From Ceratopteris richardii (Eukaryota > Streptophyta > Polypodiopsida > Polypodiales > Pteridaceae), in the NCBI GenBank assembly GCA_020310875.1, contig CM035439.1, forward strand, positions 140,807,139 through 140,871,138: a stretch of DNA of 64,000 nt, read 5' to 3'. A model generated the notes under the pieces. The model was not told where the DNA came from, searched no databases, and saw nothing but the letters and a program-made list of their open reading frames with translations. Below, one piece after another: positions 11,275 through 23,126 of this stretch. The translations under genes were made by a program, and so were the position numbers. The number at the start of each line of letters is the position of its first letter. The stretch's first letter is position 1.

Positions 11275-12605
11275 GTGTCCTTTTGGATCATAATATTAAA
11301 CACCTTGCTTGAATTTCACCTTTCAATTTCCGAAACCTTAGGGAATTGAATTTTATAGGGAAAAGGTTCACATCAAAGCTACTTGAGGAACACATAAGTG
11401 TAACAAAACCCCCTCGAGCAAATGATGTGAACACATATAGGGAGTGACATATCAACCCCCACTAGGAAATAAGCCTAAAGCTTTGCAAAAGCCTTCAAAC
11501 TTTTCCTATGGAAGATATTTGGTGAATATGTATGCCACATTACATTGTGTAGGCATATATATCAAATCAATATCTTTTGCATGACAAGATCTCTCACATA
11601 GTGTTAATGCACATAAATATGTTTGATCTTTGCATAGAATACTAGATTTCATGCAACATCCAATGCACTTTGACTATCAGTAAGAATATGCATAGCAGCA
11701 TCAATGTCCATGCTAAAATCCATGAATAGGCATATCATGCATATACATTCCATTTTAGCTATGAAAACTACCCTGTACTCAGCTTCACAACTCGATGTCA
11801 CCATTGTAGGTTGCTACTCAACTAAGAAATGCATGAGTCTCCAAGGAAAAAGCAATTATCACTAGTGGATATGTGAGCATCATAATAACTAGCCCAATCA
11901 CTACCTATAAAAGCCTGAAAGCATGGATGAATATCCGTGCCATAAAAGAGACCTAAATGCAAAGTGCCTTTGAGATACCTAAACACATGTTTCATCACTT
12001 TCCAATGCTTAGTGTCGAGGCTATGCATGAATTGATTCAACTAGGAAATTGCATACTATATATTCAACATTGTGTTGCATGCATATATAAGGCATCCCAC
12101 AACTTGCCAATAAAGAGAAGTGCCAAATGCATCACTATAATCCTCAACTAAGAACCTAAACGTTGTCTCCACTAGTGTGAAAACTGGCTTGCAATCCTCA
12201 AAACCAAAATGTTGAAATAGTTTTTCAGCATACATTGCCTGATGCATAACAATTCTTCCCTCGACGGATACAAACTAGATGCCAAGATAGTAGCTCAAAA
12301 GACCAAGATAAGTAACATTAAAAGTATGCTACAAATCAGCCATAAGGATTTCAAGTTTTGCATCACATGGCTCAATTAAGAGTATATCATCAATATAAAG
12401 AAGAAGCATTGTAAGTTCAACCCCATCTTTACGTACATAGAGTGTGAATTCAATTGGACTACATGTGAAGACAATAGCAATCAAGTGCTTATGGATTTTG
12501 TCATACCATGCACATGGAGCTTGCTTGAGATCATACAAGGATTTATGCATGCAACAAACCATATTCTATTTTCCTTTCATGGCAAGTCCACGAGGTTGCT
12601 TCACA
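11275..12605 (-). mobile_element. Copia remnant A2 (3' half, minus strand), broken
   Basis: Family A-like Copia 3' half: reverse transcriptase near 12330-12605 (YDLKQAP, YIDDIL), connection region near 12060-12250, RNase H near 11760-12040, a polypurine tract (CCTAGTGGGGG) near 11457-11468 and about 180 bp of 3' LTR (11275 to about 11457) ending at Gypsy G1. The right edge abuts an opposite-strand Gypsy piece. Broken, several breaks. The LTR opening resembles family A (TTGATAT...GTGTTCACA). Confidence 0.8.
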
Positions 12606-12627
12606 TAACAACCCCAATAAGTCAACA

Positions 12628-13130
12628 AATTTCAAAACAATAAGTAGTGCCAAGATTGGCTGAATTATCCTTATCTCATACCACTACACGGTCCACCCAC
12701 TGTAGGTTAAATGATGGCAACAATACATCACTGGCTACTCCGACTGCACTACATGTTCGACATAGTAGTAGAGATGACCATCAAAATCTTTGACATGGTG
12801 CAAACAGTGTTTAAAGTCCTCCACTGTGTCAAAACACCTCATGTTAACACCCTTGGCTTTGAGCATGGTAACGAAGACCTCACCTATGATATGAGAACAA
12901 TGACATCGATCACGGCATGTTACCCATGGCACTATCGGATCAAGTATTTGCGTGCCTGTTACATACTCACCTTTGAAGAAATGTTCACCACTGGGTTTTG
13001 GGAGTATCATTCAGAGGTCTTCATCAGTTGCCCTACACATCTGCTCCAATTATTCACTTGCAAACAACTCATGTATTCTACGCATTATCGACTCCCACCA
13101 TTAGACGAACCTCAGGCTAACAACTAGGAG
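12628..13130 (+). pseudogene. Remnant of Gypsy extra frame (C-terminal part), G2
   Basis: Reads as a relative of residues about 1215-1375 of the 1408-codon frame at 36806-41032, sharing KIFDM, YDM, MFTTGFWE and SEVF. Function unknown in all copies. Incomplete and broken. Confidence 0.8.
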
Positions 13131-13264
13131 AAATTAGAAGCTTATCTAGCACGAGGTATTCACATAGCACAACACATCCTAGCCTTGGATCTCTTGCAAA
13201 CTTATATCACACAGACCCTACAACAAGGATCTATCAAGGATGACAAACGCGAGAAGGAGGGGGG

Positions 13265-13928
13265 GTGTTGACAGTGCATCTAGTAGTATCCATAGGCATC
13301 GGTGTAGAGTTAGCATGTAAAGATGGGAATGCAGTGAGTTGTAGGGACAAGAAATGTTATTTTTCAAGAAATATTCTTCATAATATTCTTTCCAAAACTT
13401 CAAACAGTGATTATTATCACTCTTATAACAAATGTACCATAAAACACCCAATTTTGTATTTACCACCTCCATTTGTGAAAGTCGAGGAGTGCTCAAGATT
13501 GAAGAGCCTATGTAGAACGATCATACCAATTTTGGTTATTTTTAGACCTCATTTGGACCTCCAAATGACTTTGAGAACTAATTTTTAAGTATGCTAGACA
13601 CTATGTTCGAAACTGACCAAAGCTAGTCTAGAAACTATAAAAAGAGCTAGAGAGCTCATTTTTTAGGTTATCTTGTTGAAGATTAGAGCTTGTTTTGAGC
13701 TTGTAAGAGTGTTCTTGAGCAATAGAACTTGTTCTTGACCTTCCATTGATTCTCCCTTGTCTCTACTATGTGTATGTACGTGTATGTGTGTGCATTCTCA
13801 TGCTTCTCAACATCACCTTCACTCACTTCATCCGTTCATGATCTTCATATCACTCCTATCTCTTCCGTAGATTTACATTAAGGAGGTGGAGATTCTTGAT
13901 GAGGTGCTTATCCTAGTCTAGAACAACA
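13265..13928 (+). repeat. 3' LTR of Gypsy G2
   Basis: About 664 bp, starting TGTTGACAG after GGGGG and ending AACAACA. It shares with the other Gypsy LTRs the CTATAAAAAGAGCTAGAGAGCTC core near 13638-13660 and the GT-rich tract near 13770, but is otherwise divergent. It abuts the truncated LTR of Copia A3. Confidence 0.82.
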
Positions 13929-14117
13929 ACCATCGAGGCACTTTTTTCCCTCTTAGGAGATTTTTTCCCCTAGGCTTGTATATATGCCTATAAAGCTAAT
14001 GGGATACTTATTTTTGTACATTCACTTGGTAATACAATCAGTATTGGGTGTTGTGCTTCAAGCTTCTTCTTCTTCCTTGTGTTGTTTGCATGCTTTTGCA
14101 AACCTCAAACTCCAACA
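13929..14117 (+). repeat. Partial 5' LTR of Copia A3
   Basis: Matches 844-1074 from its GGCACTTTTTTCCC segment onward and ends CCAACA followed by ATTGGTATCAGAG. The first part is absent; the neighbouring Gypsy G2 LTR takes its place. Confidence 0.85.
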
Positions 14118-16657
14118 ATTGGTATCAGAGTACTTTATCTAGGGTGTCATCGACACCCCTCCTGTCATAGCCTCATAATCCCACAAAAATTGGTGAGAAT
14201 ACTCAAGGAAATTAGCAGTTTGAAATACCTTCACTATGTTGTGTCAAAATCATGATCTGAGCTCGTTCAAGCCTTCGAATGCACTATTGCAGTGGTTGTG
14301 TAGGAAAATTCATCCTTTTTTGCCAAACATAAATATAGCTTTTGGTTCGCCAATAGAAGCACCTCGAAGCTTGCTACAAATCTAACAGAGCTCGATAGGG
14401 TAGTTTTGTTCAACTTTTTGTGATACAATCATTTTTTTGCATCAAGATATTTTAGTGAGTGGCCATGACTGAAAGCAATGATGTATTCCATATGTTCGTT
14501 GTTCAGGATAGACTAGATGGTACTAATTACCCATTATGGGCATATATGATGCGTCATGTATTGGTTGCAAAAGGACTATGGAATATTGTGTAGGGTGTTA
14601 AAAAATGACCAACTACACCTAGAAATACAATTATTGAAGGTGATGTAGATGAAAATGAAGATGAAAATCTTAAAATTCCTATTCATGCTATGGTTCATGC
14701 TTCACTTACTATATGGCAGCTTTGATGGGATGGCAGAGATGCTCATGCACATGCATTGATAACTTTGTCTATTAAACATGCCATTATTCCTCATATTTGC
14801 TCTTGCAAAACAGCAAAGGATGCTTGGGATACACTTAGCACTTTATACAAGGCAAGAAGTGAGGGGCTCATGTTGTTTACCTTTAGGAAAAATTTGGAGA
14901 GTGAGCATATGAATGAAGGAGATTCTATGGACATTTTTTTGACAAAGATCAAAGATTTGAAGGAACATTTGATTTCTGCTAATGAAATATTACTATGTAG
15001 CTCATTTGTGCAGAGTCTTCTCAATGGTCTTCTAGATTCATATCAGAGTTTTGCTAAGTCTACTCTTTGGTTGATGATAAAAGGCAATCCAAATGCCTTA
15101 ACATTCTAGGAGTTAGCCTTTATTTTTTTGCAAGAAGATCAGTCTAGGTAGAACATGTCGATCATGCATGTTGCCAATCAGGCTTTCTTAGCTAGTTAGA
15201 AGCGCAAAGGAAAATGATGCTCATCTACTACCAAACAGAAATTTGCTAATGTTGCATAGTCAAAGAAGGAAGATAGAGATGAGAAGAAAATAGAAAAGAA
15301 CAAAAAATTTTGCAAATACTATAACGGAATTCATCATGTCATAAAGATTTGTCCAAAACTGGCTACAAAAGAGGCAAAGAAAAAAGAGGCCAGAATGGTT
15401 GTAGCACAGGCCTCTACACCAAAAACATAGTCTTCTAATCTTGTGCAGAATGAAGAATGGGTGTTTACTACTGTATGCAATTATGACCCGTCTTCTCATG
15501 AGCAGTGCATGTATGTAGTAGACTCAGTTGTTTGGTACTTTGATAGTGGAGCAACCAAACATATTACCTAGCACTATAGTTTCTTTACTTCGGTTGAGCC
15601 TGCCCCTACAAGGAATACTATCACATGCGCTTACAACTCCTCTTATCCTATAATGGGAGTTGGTAAGATCATTCTGACTACTGCTGATGGTAGTTCTTTC
15701 AAATTGTCAAATGCTTTGTTTGTGCCAAGTATCAAGAAAATTTTGTTATTAGTTTCAACATTAGCCAAGATCAATTTGGTTGTGAAATTTGTTGATGACA
15801 AATGTATAGTTCATGATCTATCAAATGGTGATGTCATTATTGCCTTTGCCATTCTATGTCGTGGGCTGTATAAGCTCATTGATTATGCAAAACCTGTGAA
15901 TGATTCCAGATGTGCAATTCAAGATTCTCAGGCTATGTCAGATGCAAAGCTTTGGCATGCACACATTGATCATGTGAATTATGCTAGTTTGTTATGCTTA
16001 TAGAAATTTGAAATGATGTCCTCTCTGCCCAAACTTGAGGCACCTTGTAAACATGCTTGTGAAGGCTGTATTTTGGGCAAAATGCAGCATTCCTTCTTCC
16101 CCAAAGATGGTTTAGTTCAAGATACTAAAAATTTGCAGCCTGTTCAAAGTGAAGTCTATGGTACTATGCGGACACCCTTTTTTGGAAAATAACTTTACTT
16201 CGTGACTTTTATTGATGATTTTTCTAGGCATGCATGGGTGTATTCACTAAAAACAAAGTCCAAAGTTTTTATGTGCCTCAAAGAGTTTTTGGTTTTGGCT
16301 AAAAATCTATCAGCATGTAAAATGGGCACCTTCCATTCTAATCAGGGGAGGGGGGGACGGGGTACATGTCTTTTGGTATTAATGCATTTTTGGCTATACC
16401 TAGGATAAAACATCAGTGTGGAGTGTTTTATACACCTCAATAGAATGGAGTTGTTGAAAGAAAGAACATGTCTCTCATGGAGATGGTGAGGTGCATGGTC
16501 AAAAGTAAGGCTTTACCACATAATTTATGGCTTGAGGTTGTTATATGCATGTCATATGTACTTAAAAGGTCTCCCACCAAAGCACTATAGTCTATCATGC
16601 CATATGAGGCTTGGCATGGTTGCAAGCCATCTGTTGCTCATCTGCATGTTTTTGGTT
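13929..16657 (+). mobile_element. Copia element A3 (family A, 5' half), broken
   Basis: Second family A Copia: partial 5' LTR (13929-14117), tRNA-Met primer site at about 14120, gag from 14467 (MTESNDVF), protease near 15535-15600, GAG-pre-integrase near 15950-16080 and integrase about 16140-16656. It is co-linear with A1. At about 16657 similarity to A1 ends inside the integrase C-terminal region and a different Copia family continues in the same orientation. Broken, many breaks. Confidence 0.88.
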
Positions 16658-17537
16658 ATCAAATCAACATTCTTGACAGGAGACCTCAAGAAGGAGGTAT
16701 ATGTATCTCAACTACCAAGGTTTGAGGCTCCCCATTTAGAGAACAAGGTAGGTAAGTTGAAGAAGGCATTATATGGGCTAAAACAAGATCTTATAGCAAA
16801 GTACTTGTAGATAGATAAGTATCTCTTGGATCTAGGTTTCAATATGTGCTTCTGATGCTAACTTGTATGTTCTAAAGAGAGGAGGGAGGAAAACTGTGCT
16901 TGTACTCTATGTAGATGACCTTGTGATTGTAGGAAATGATGATGCTCTTCTTCAACAAACAAAAGATGCCATGAGTTGAGAATTTGAAATGACAGACTTT
17001 GGGCTTAATGCATTATTGCTTAGGCCTCAAAGTTTTGTAGGAACTAGGAATTTCATGTCTCAACAAAAGTATGGAAGACAAATATTGAAGGCATTCGACA
17101 TGGAGGATTGCAAGGAAATTTCTACACCTATGGAGGTCAACACAAAATTATCTATTGAAGATACTTCAACTCTGGTGGATATTGAAATATACATGAAACT
17201 AGTCGGAAGTCTTATCTACTTGCGCAATATCATACTAGATATTTCTTATGCTATTGGAGTTGTAAGCACATTTTCTAATAAGCCTTTCCAAACACATTAG
17301 AAGGCAAGCATGTAGATACTCAAGTATGTGAAAGGAACCACTGATTATGGTATTCTTTATGAAGAAGAACAATCTCTAGTCAAATACTATGACTCAGATT
17401 GGGAAGGAGATATTGATACCAAAAAATCAGTTTCTAGATATTGCTTTTCTTTACGATCAAGAATTTTCTCTTGGATCAATAAGAAGCAACCAACTGTAGC
17501 ATTATCTTCTACTGAGGCTGAGTACAAAGCTACATGT

Positions 17538-18360
17538 TGTGTACCTACGTTGTAGAGCCTTAGGGACTTGTGCTAATTGAGACTATAGCTCAATAGCCCA
17601 CAAGTGCATATAGTGGTGGATTAATACACGCTTACTTATCAATTCGTGAAATTAGACATATTGAGTGTATGAAGACATGTACACACATGATGGCAAAAGA
17701 AGTGAAAGTGCTAACAATGCATGAATCCTAGGTTCATCTACCAATCAAGTCACTTATCCTTCTGAAAATGCACATCGTGATACTTGTTGCAGTAGTAAGC
17801 ATAAATTAGGGTTCATGAGATGCATCTAATGGTGGTATTTTTAGGCTAATCTGACAAACGTACTTCAAGTTATGAGCAAAATAGTGAGTGGCGAGAAACA
17901 CCTACTCCTACTCCACAACTCGCCATGCTTCACACATGCATTACAGTAGCAAAAACAAGAGGGGAAAGGATAGATGACACTCCTAGATGCACATTTCAAG
18001 CATCAAACACACATGCAAGCTCTTGGAGAAGAATATACTCTACAGAAAAGAAGCAGATTCGAAATTTTAGCTTGATTACTCACAATGACACAAGTTCTTA
18101 CAAAGAGTCACTAAGTGACTTATATACATGTGGCCTAAAAATGGTCCTTTCACACGAGACCCACACTTTTATTGGAAATCACTGAATTCCTACTATTATA
18201 CAAGGCCAATGTTATGATGTTTGGGATTTATGCATCTAGAGGACTCCTCTAGAGCATTTACATAGCTCTTGATAGAGTATCATGGAACTTTGAAGAAGAT
18301 TTGAAAATTTTTGGGGCCTGCTTCTCTTTGCTTCTTCCTTCTGCATCACATGTGTTGCGG
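17538..18360. mobile_element. 823-bp insertion in Copia B1 flanked by CATGT
   Basis: CATGT at 17533-17537 and again at 18361-18365 brackets a non-coding 823-bp segment inside the RNase H region of B1, with Copia similarity resuming directly after. The minus strand has TATATAAG near 18118-18125 and starts and ends close to TG/CA, so a solo LTR in minus orientation is plausible, although one end is not canonical. Another non-autonomous element is possible. Confidence 0.6.
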
Positions 18361-18686
18361 CATGTGAAGTAGTATGGTTGTGGAGGATCCTATGGATCGT
18401 AGGAACAAGCATAGGAGGCTACAAACTTGAAGTGCAACAACCAAATTTGCATGGCCTCGCCAAGAATCCTGTTTTCCATACACATACCAAGCACATAGAA
18501 ATTCAGTATCACTATGTGCATGAGTTGATTGAGGATGGGGTCATGGAGATAAGCTATTGTCCAACTCAACAAAATGGATCAGACATCTTCACCAAGGCTC
18601 AAGGAAGAGAGCAACTTCATTGACACTTTCCAAAGCTTGGCATTGGACCAATGAGGGTTCACCACAGGTTGGACATTGAGGGGGGG

Positions 18687-18914
18687 TGTTAGATATGCCC
18701 AATACTTCACCCTTAAGTGACCATAAATGGTCCATGGTGCTCTAAATTGTAAGGCCCCTATTATTAGGAGAAGCCATTGTGAGAACCTGGACATTTGTAA
18801 AACCCTTTATTCTAAGTTAGATGAGGTCTATGTGTGACATTTGATAGTAATAGATGATCTTTATGAGCCTAGCCATTAGGTTAGGTTGGGCATAAACTTT
18901 CGAGCCATTGGGTT
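18687..18914 (+). repeat. Partial 3' LTR of Copia B1
   Basis: Begins TGTTAGATATGCCC directly after the polypurine tract and parallels the start of the B2 LTR read on the other strand from 19816. It is cut at 18914 by the B2 insertion. Confidence 0.85.
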
Positions 18915-19816
18915 TGTAAGAAAAAGGAAAATGAATGAAATAATGAGTGAATGGTGGGCTAGTGGTGCAACTCTAATGCCATGTAGAGGTTACCACAACA
19001 CACATATAAGATCAAGGTTAGATAGAAAGAGAGATATAGTTACTCATGGGAATAACACAAGAGATATGGTGGTAATGGAAAGTAGACACAAGATGAGTAG
19101 AAGATGAACTCAACTCAATTCAACTCAGAACTCATAACTCTAATACAATATAACTTAAACACTAAACAATATATAGATGGTTCTATCCACACATTCACTC
19201 CCTATATGGAGCTTAGATGGTGATCTAGATAGAAGCTAGGTGAAGGGCTATAGGCCAACACAATGGGTACTAAGATGGACACCCTAATGGTTCCAAACAC
19301 ACAAGCTGATCATCCTACAGGGGTAGGGGACCATCTTTATAAGGTCCTCCAAGCCTAAGTCAGCCTACCCATGCTCTAGGGTCGTGGTAACTTGATCTAT
19401 GCCCAAAATAATCTCCACCATTGATCTATGGGATAAATCCAATGGTAGAAAGGTAGGATCAACAACCATTTGTTTGCAGCCCTTGATCTTGCTTAATCCA
19501 CACTTAGGATCAAGTCTAGATCCAATGGCCCACATCAAATATACCCTTCCCCAAGTTAAGAAAGCTAATTTTGTTTCTGGCCCTTGATTTAGGTTGATCC
19601 TCACATTGGATCAATCCCAAATCCAATGGCTTAGAAGTAACCTTCCTAACTATCCATCTACGGTCTACACTAGACCTCATCTCACCTCAAAGTCAAGAAC
19701 CTACCAATGTCCAACACTCTCACATGGCTTCTCATCATAATGGGGACCTTACAAAATAGAGTGTTATGGAACAATGGTGGTGCTACATAAGGGTGAGGCA
19801 TTGAGCATATCTAACA
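18915..19816 (-). repeat. 3' LTR of Copia B2
   Basis: 902 bp with TG/CA ends (TGTTAGATATGCTC read from 19816; CTTACA at 18915). A minus-strand TATA-like CTTATAAAG lies near 19334-19344. The same CTTACA end plus about 25 bp occurs next to the primer site at 23105, which fixes the LTR boundary. Confidence 0.85.
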
Positions 19817-19969
19817 CCCCCCCTCAATGTCCACCCAATGGTGAACTACCTTCTTGGCCTGATGCCAAGTCTTCCATGAGGGTGGAGCATTGACCATGTC
19901 TAACACCCCCCCTCAATGTCCACCCAAATGATGAACTATCTCCTTGGCCCAATGCCAAGTCTTCGAAGA
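19791..19969 (-). repeat. Tandem duplication of the polypurine/LTR junction in B2
   Basis: Two diverged copies of an 89-bp unit (19791-19879 and 19880-19969), each holding the first 26 bases of the LTR, the C-run (polypurine tract on the minus strand) and about 40 bp of internal sequence. LTR starts therefore appear at both 19816 and 19905. Confidence 0.8.
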
Positions 19970-20176
19970 TGTATCTGAAGTAGATCCTTTGTAAGAACTT
20001 TGGTGAGGATACCCACTACATTCTTCTTAATTGGATAGCATGCTATGTCCAGCATCCTTCTCAAGTGTACCTGCTTGCCAACTCTTGAATGTCCTTCATG
20101 AGGTCTATTCCCAAGCCTTCTCAAAAGTCTCACTAGAAAGTTGATATCTTTTATGGTACTCCATAAGTAGATAAGA

Positions 20177-22790
20177 CTACCAAAGACCTTCATGTAGCTC
20201 CCAATGTCTATCTACATGTACAATGATCTTAGGGCTTTTCATCAAATAGAATGCCTTCTTCAATTTGTATAATGTGCTCTTTGAATGTGGAGCCTCAAAC
20301 CTTGGTGGCTGAGACATATGTACCTCCTCCTTGAGGTCCACATTCAAACGTTCTGATTTGACATGTAATATGAAAACTTCCCACTTCAGCGGAGCTGCTA
20401 CCATTAATATGGTGCAAATAGTGATCATTAGAGCAAAAGAATAACAAAAACCCTTCACGAGTGAATGTCCTTGTGCTATCAATGTGTCTTGATAGCATTC
20501 CAAGGTCCCTTGTATCATGTGCTTCACCTGCCAGATCCACTTGGCGCTAATGACCTCCCATGCTTCATTCTTCATTAAGTTGTGAAAATTGGCTTGCATA
20601 ACCTCCTTCCATGCTGAATCTACAAGTCCTTCATCTTCAATTATTGGCTTCATTACTTGCTTCATAATCACAACCATCATGGCTATACTGACTATGCGAG
20701 TAGAAGCCCACTTGTGCTCCCCTATTCTCTGTAATCTCCTTGGTCCTTCTACCTTCTCTTTGATAGTTCTTGGCATAGGATTACTCTGACCATAGAGCTT
20801 TTCCTTCACCCATTGCAGTGACAACCAATTTGTTTGGGTGATTTTAGGTTGGTAGACTCTCTTCTCACCATCTGATGATGATGCTTCCTCCTCTTCATAG
20901 GTAGGGATGACTCTTGGGCTAGGTACATAGTGAATTACTCCTTCGCTTGATGATAAAATGGAAGCTCTTTTCTTGTCCTCCACTGCATGTGGCTGCTCCA
21001 TAGACACCACATCACGGCTCCCTTTGATCTTCTTTGCCTCATGGTCATACAATATGAAAGCCCTTTGCTTTTCATTATGACCTAGGAAGATGCATCTCTT
21101 GCATTTTTGTTCCAACTTGTTCTTTCTTTGACCTCGGACAAGAGCATAACACACACTCTCAAAAATTCTAAAATATAAGATGGATGGATTCTTACCAATG
21201 TAGACTTCATGATGAATCTTTCTATTTTGATAAGGAAAGCTCATGCCTTCCCTCATACACATTGCTATCTCAACAATGGTGTGACTCTTGCATTCCATAA
21301 TGCCATCATGCTGTGATGTGTGAGGTGTCACTGATTGACACTTTATCCCTTTGCACTTGCAAAAGACTTTCAATGCCTCTGAGTTGAGCTCATCACCACC
21401 TCCTATTCCAAGCTTCTTCACACTTTTCCCTCGTTCATTTTCAACAAGTTGTGGTTGTTTTTAATCTTACCAAAAGCTTGAGCCTTATCACGAAGAAAGT
21501 ACATCCACATCTTCCTGCTATAGTCGTCGACAATCACAATGTAGGAAGATCCTCCCAAGGCCTGTATAGACATCTTACCACACAAGTTAGCATATACCAA
21601 CACTAGAGGAGCCTTTGACCTACTCTTGCTTTCTTGTGGGAATGTCTCTCTGTGTGGCTTGCCCATCATACAAGCTCTACAAGGTTCCTTCATTCCATTC
21701 ACTGTAGGTAAGTGATGAAGGACACTACCTTGCTTTTGCATTTCCTTCCATATTGTCCCTGTCACCATGATGGGTTCTTGCTGAGGCTGCATAGAACTAG
21801 ATTGACCTATATTATTGGTCATTTGACGAGATGAACCGTTGTCTAGTACCCATGAATCCACAATTGATTCTTCTTGTGTTGAGGAGCATACCACCTTTGC
21901 TTTGGCTCCATGTATTGTCTCCTCCTTCACTTCATCTATCCTCTTGACATGACAATCTGCAATTGCATGTCCCTTCCTTTTGCAATGGAAGCATTGTCCT
22001 TGAATCTTCTTCTTGCTACTCCTCTTTCCATTCTTACCTTTGGTTGAGGAACCACCTTTACCTGATGCATTGGTGGAGAATATAGCATCTCCTTGACTTC
22101 TTACTTCGGCTTTAGGCTGCAAATCCTCTTCCATTGGTATTGAATAAAACTCCTCAAATATCAAAGCTTGAGGTCTCACCTGAGTGTTGATAGTAGTTAC
22201 CCTTCCATCATACTTTGGTGGAGTATTTTGGAGAAACCTTTGAGCTAGCCCCTTGCTAGTCTTCTCTATCCCTTCACAAGCCATTCCATCACATGGCTTC
22301 TTGATCTGAGTAATGGATGCCTTCATCTTCTCTCCTTCTGCAAACTTCTCTGCTTCCAATTTATTTTCTAAATTTTGAATGCATGTTTGGCTTCCTACCT
22401 CATAGTGACTCCTCAATATACTCCATGCCTCACTTGCCTTGGATGTATGTTGAATAAGAGGTAGAATAGAGTCCACACGATTGCTCACTATATAATATAG
22501 TGCATTTGCATTCCTTATCTTCCAAGCTTGTAGAAGCTTTGCATCTGCGAGAATCACCATACTCGGATCCAATGGGTCAAAGGTAGGTTGTGGCTCTTGC
22601 TCACTTCCCATCACCATCTCCAAAAGATCATAAGAATCAAGGATAACTGTAATCTTGAACTTCCAAAGAAAATAATTTGTACCATCTAACTTGCCTTCAC
22701 TGAAGGTTGGTGGATGAACCCATAGTGTTTGCATCTCCAAATCCATTGCACTAACTCCACTTCCACTTCCACTTCTAGATGTTAAGACCT
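20177..22790 (-). pseudogene. gag-pol region of Copia B2
   Basis: Minus-strand coding with gag (LDGTNYFLWKFKI near 22660-22700), a CCHC knuckle CX2CX4HX4C near 21953-21994, protease-like segment near 21815-21860, part of the integrase (DDYSRKMW near 21500; viral envelope-like domains absent) and reverse transcriptase near 20200-20600. Long stretches are still open, suggesting moderate age, but the pol part is incomplete and broken. Confidence 0.85.
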
Positions 22791-22799
22791 CCATAGTGT

Positions 22800-23070
22800 A
22801 GAGGCCTTTGTGTCTTATGAACTTGAAGCCTTCAAGCCTTTGCCTCCCAAGAACTCTAGCAATGAAGCCTTTAGCTCTTGATAACTCTAGTATTGAAGCA
22901 TTTGCCTCCCACAAGCTATAGCGTTGAAGCCTTTGCCTCCCAAGAACTCCAATGTTGAAGCCTTTACCTACCACAAACTTTGGATTTGAAGTATTTACCT
23001 TCACAAGCTTGATTTTTGAAGCATTCCTTCCACAAATTCTAGAGTTTATTCCTTGGCCTCCATGATCTCT
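22800..23070 (-). repeat. Degenerate tandem repeats in the leader of Copia B2
   Basis: About six imperfect units of 35-40 bp based on GAAGCCTTTGCCTCCCAAG (plus-strand reading), lying between the primer site and the first gag motif. They keep a long minus-strand frame open but show no protein motif. Confidence 0.7.
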
Positions 23071-23090
23071 GCAATCTTCTATACCTTCCT

Positions 23091-23104
23091 GAGCTCTGAT
23101 ATCA
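23091..23104 (-). promoter_or_regulatory. tRNA-Met-type primer binding site of Copia B2
   Basis: Minus strand TGATATCAGAGCTC directly inside the LTR end at 23105; one base from the usual Copia primer site. Confidence 0.8.
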
Positions 23105-23126
23105 TGTAAGAAAAAGGAAAATGAAT

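Larger units (their letters stand above)
12606..13928 (+). mobile_element. Gypsy element G2 (3' end), broken
   Basis: 3' end of another Gypsy of the same group: remnant of the C-terminal part of the extra downstream frame (about 12628-13130), a G-rich polypurine tract ending at 13264 and a 3' LTR 13265-13928. The frame remnant aligns with the whole copy around MIATIRHW, MFTTGFWE and HSEVF, showing that the extra frame belongs to the family. Only the last 1.3 kb is present. Broken. Confidence 0.88.
16658..18914 (+). mobile_element. Copia element B1 (family B, 3' half), broken
   Basis: Different Copia family: reverse transcriptase near 16658-17000 (FLTGDLKKEVY, KKALYGLKQ, LYVDDL), connection region to about 17300, RNase H about 17330-17537 and 18366-18620 (TKHIEIQYHYV), a polypurine tract (TTGAGGGGGGG) ending at 18686 and a partial 3' LTR 18687-18914. 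The RNase H is split by an insertion at 17538-18360, and the LTR is cut by the opposite-strand copy B2. Broken, several breaks. Confidence 0.85.

Noticed and set aside
17925-18185. 86-codon frame within the 823-bp insertion
   Set aside because: No similarity to known families by eye and it lies in what looks like LTR-type non-coding DNA.
19365-19604. Frames on both strands in the B2 LTR
   Set aside because: LTR sequence; the frames are not shared with the B1 LTR and have no motif.
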